A DNA stretch of 40,705 nucleotides from Candidatus Methylomirabilota bacterium (GTDB lineage: Bacteria > Methylomirabilota > Methylomirabilia > Rokubacteriales > CSP1-6): NCBI GenBank assembly GCA_036001065.1, contig DASYUQ010000067.1, forward strand, positions 1 through 40,705, in the 5' to 3' direction. Of the stretch, positions 39,998 through 40,705 are shown one piece after another. Each line of letters begins with the position of its first letter. The stretch's first letter is position 1. The notes beneath the pieces were generated by a model, which saw nothing but the letters and a program-made list of their open reading frames with translations, was not told the origin of the DNA and searched no databases. A program made the position numbers and the translations under genes.

Positions 39998-40705
39998 TTA
40001 CTTGGGGTCGTACACCTCGTTCACGACGAGGCCCTCGTGCGGCCCGCCCCCGCCCGCCACGTTGGCGCCGCTCACCGCGTAGATCTTGCCGTCGATCTCG
40101 GCGACGGCCAGCCCGTGCCGGGGCGTGGGCATCGGCGGCAACCGCTCCCAGCTGTTGGTCTTGGGGTCGTAGGCTTCGTGCGTGCGATAGGTGCCCACCA
40201 GGTCGTTCAGGTAGGCCTCGCCGCCCAGCACGTGCATTCGTCCGTTGAGCACCGCGACGCCCACCCCGCTGCGCGCCGTCGGCACGCCGAGCACGGACGA
40301 CCAGGTGTCCCTGGCCACGTCGTAGACCTCGTGGGTGTTGACGTTGGTGGAGAGACCGATGATGAAGGTCGAGCCGACGCGCCCGCCCACGACGTAGATC
40401 TTGCCGTCGATCAGGGCGGCGCCGTGGTGATTGCGCGCGGTCAGCATCGGCCGCGCCGAGGACCAGGTGCTGGTCGTGGTGTCGAAGACCTCGTTCGTCG
40501 CGAGGTTCTCGACCGGCACCGTCGGCCGCAGCTCGGGGGTGGAGTAGCTGGGATTGCGGGCGCCGCCGATGGCGTAGATCTTGGTCCCGACCGCGGTGGC
40601 CGTGAGCGCCCCCCGCGCCGTCGGCAGAGCGGGGCCTTTCGACCACGCGTTCGTGGTGACGTCGAAGATCCAGACCGAGTTCGTGGGGACCCAGGCGGGC
40701 AGCCC
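39998..40705 (-). CDS. Kelch-repeat protein, 5' end beyond the window
   Basis: The frame is open from the window edge at 40705 to the stop at 39998, giving 235 residues of an incomplete protein. At least four kelch blades are visible, each with a pattern like GKIYVVGG or TKIYAIGG followed by NEVFDTTTSTWSSA or HEAYDPKTNSWERLPPMPTPRHG. The repeats form a beta-propeller, usually a binding scaffold. No signal peptide can be assessed because the N-terminus is missing. A GTG at about 40519 is internal to a blade and is not the real start. The gene runs against the cyclase gene and probably belongs to another unit. Confidence 0.85.
   Translation of the reverse strand, partial: GLPAWVPTNSVWIFDVTTNAWSKGPALPTARGALTATAVGTKIYAIGGARNPSYSTPELRPTVPVENLATNEVFDTTTSTWSSARPMLTARNHHGAALIDGKIYVVGGRVGSTFIIGLSTNVNTHEVYDVARDTWSSVLGVPTARSGVGVAVLNGRMHVLGGEAYLNDLVGTYRTHEAYDPKTNSWERLPPMPTPRHGLAVAEIDGKIYAVSGANVAGGGGPHEGLVVNEVYDPK

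Overview
The window is a GC-rich, densely coded stretch of bacterial chromosome, probably from an uncultured soil or sediment lineage. The repertoire (two MauG/CcP-type di-heme peroxidases, many molybdenum hydroxylase and uptake genes, a TctABC system, UbiD) and the short structured intergenic repeats fit Candidatus Rokubacteria/Methylomirabilota best. No rRNA or marker gene is present, so this assignment is an inference. Almost everything between 59 and 38338 is read on the minus strand, with ATGA/GTGA overlaps or gaps of a few bases. I see no rRNA, tRNA or CRISPR array.

Region 1 (13439 down to 59) looks like one signalling/redox operon. It starts at a near-consensus sigma54 promoter and encodes, in order: a receiver-less sigma54 activator; a CHASE hybrid kinase with two receivers and an HPt domain; a MauG-like di-heme peroxidase; a cupredoxin; an unknown 114-aa protein; two single-domain response regulators; an orphan GspE/PilB-type ATPase; a second di-heme peroxidase; a PAS hybrid kinase; a third response regulator; and an outer-membrane barrel-like protein. 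An 88-bp IS630-type MITE sits exactly in the stop codon of the PAS kinase. This is the best candidate here for an undescribed system.

Region 2 (27381 down to 13559) combines two SsuABC/TauABC-like ABC importers with a molybdenum hydroxylase. One Fe-S subunit and one FAD subunit serve two different Mo-cofactor subunits. An M20 metallohydrolase and two decayed amidohydrolases are also present. Upstream lie a UbiD-family decarboxylase and a complete TctCBA tripartite tricarboxylate transporter (28829-31783). The likely theme is uptake and oxidation of aromatic or N-heterocyclic acids; the substrate cannot be read from the sequence.

Region 3 (38338 down to 31961) holds a divergent SDR-fold protein, a branched-chain-amino-acid-type ABC importer (SBP, LivH, LivM, LivG, LivF) and an inserted DUF1989/urea-carboxylase-associated gene. 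Two repeat families occur in regions 2 and 3. Family A (31801-31898, 35870-35967) is a two-hairpin leader just upstream of start codons. Family B (about 24821-25013, 35989-36244) is a long palindrome whose edge forms the stop codon of an SBP gene.

Region 4 (38438 to the end) has divergent promoters around a perfect 14-bp palindrome. They drive the SDR/transporter operon one way and a GntR-FCD regulator plus a cyclase/formamidase-family hydrolase the other way. A kelch-repeat protein, cut by the window edge, converges on the cyclase gene.
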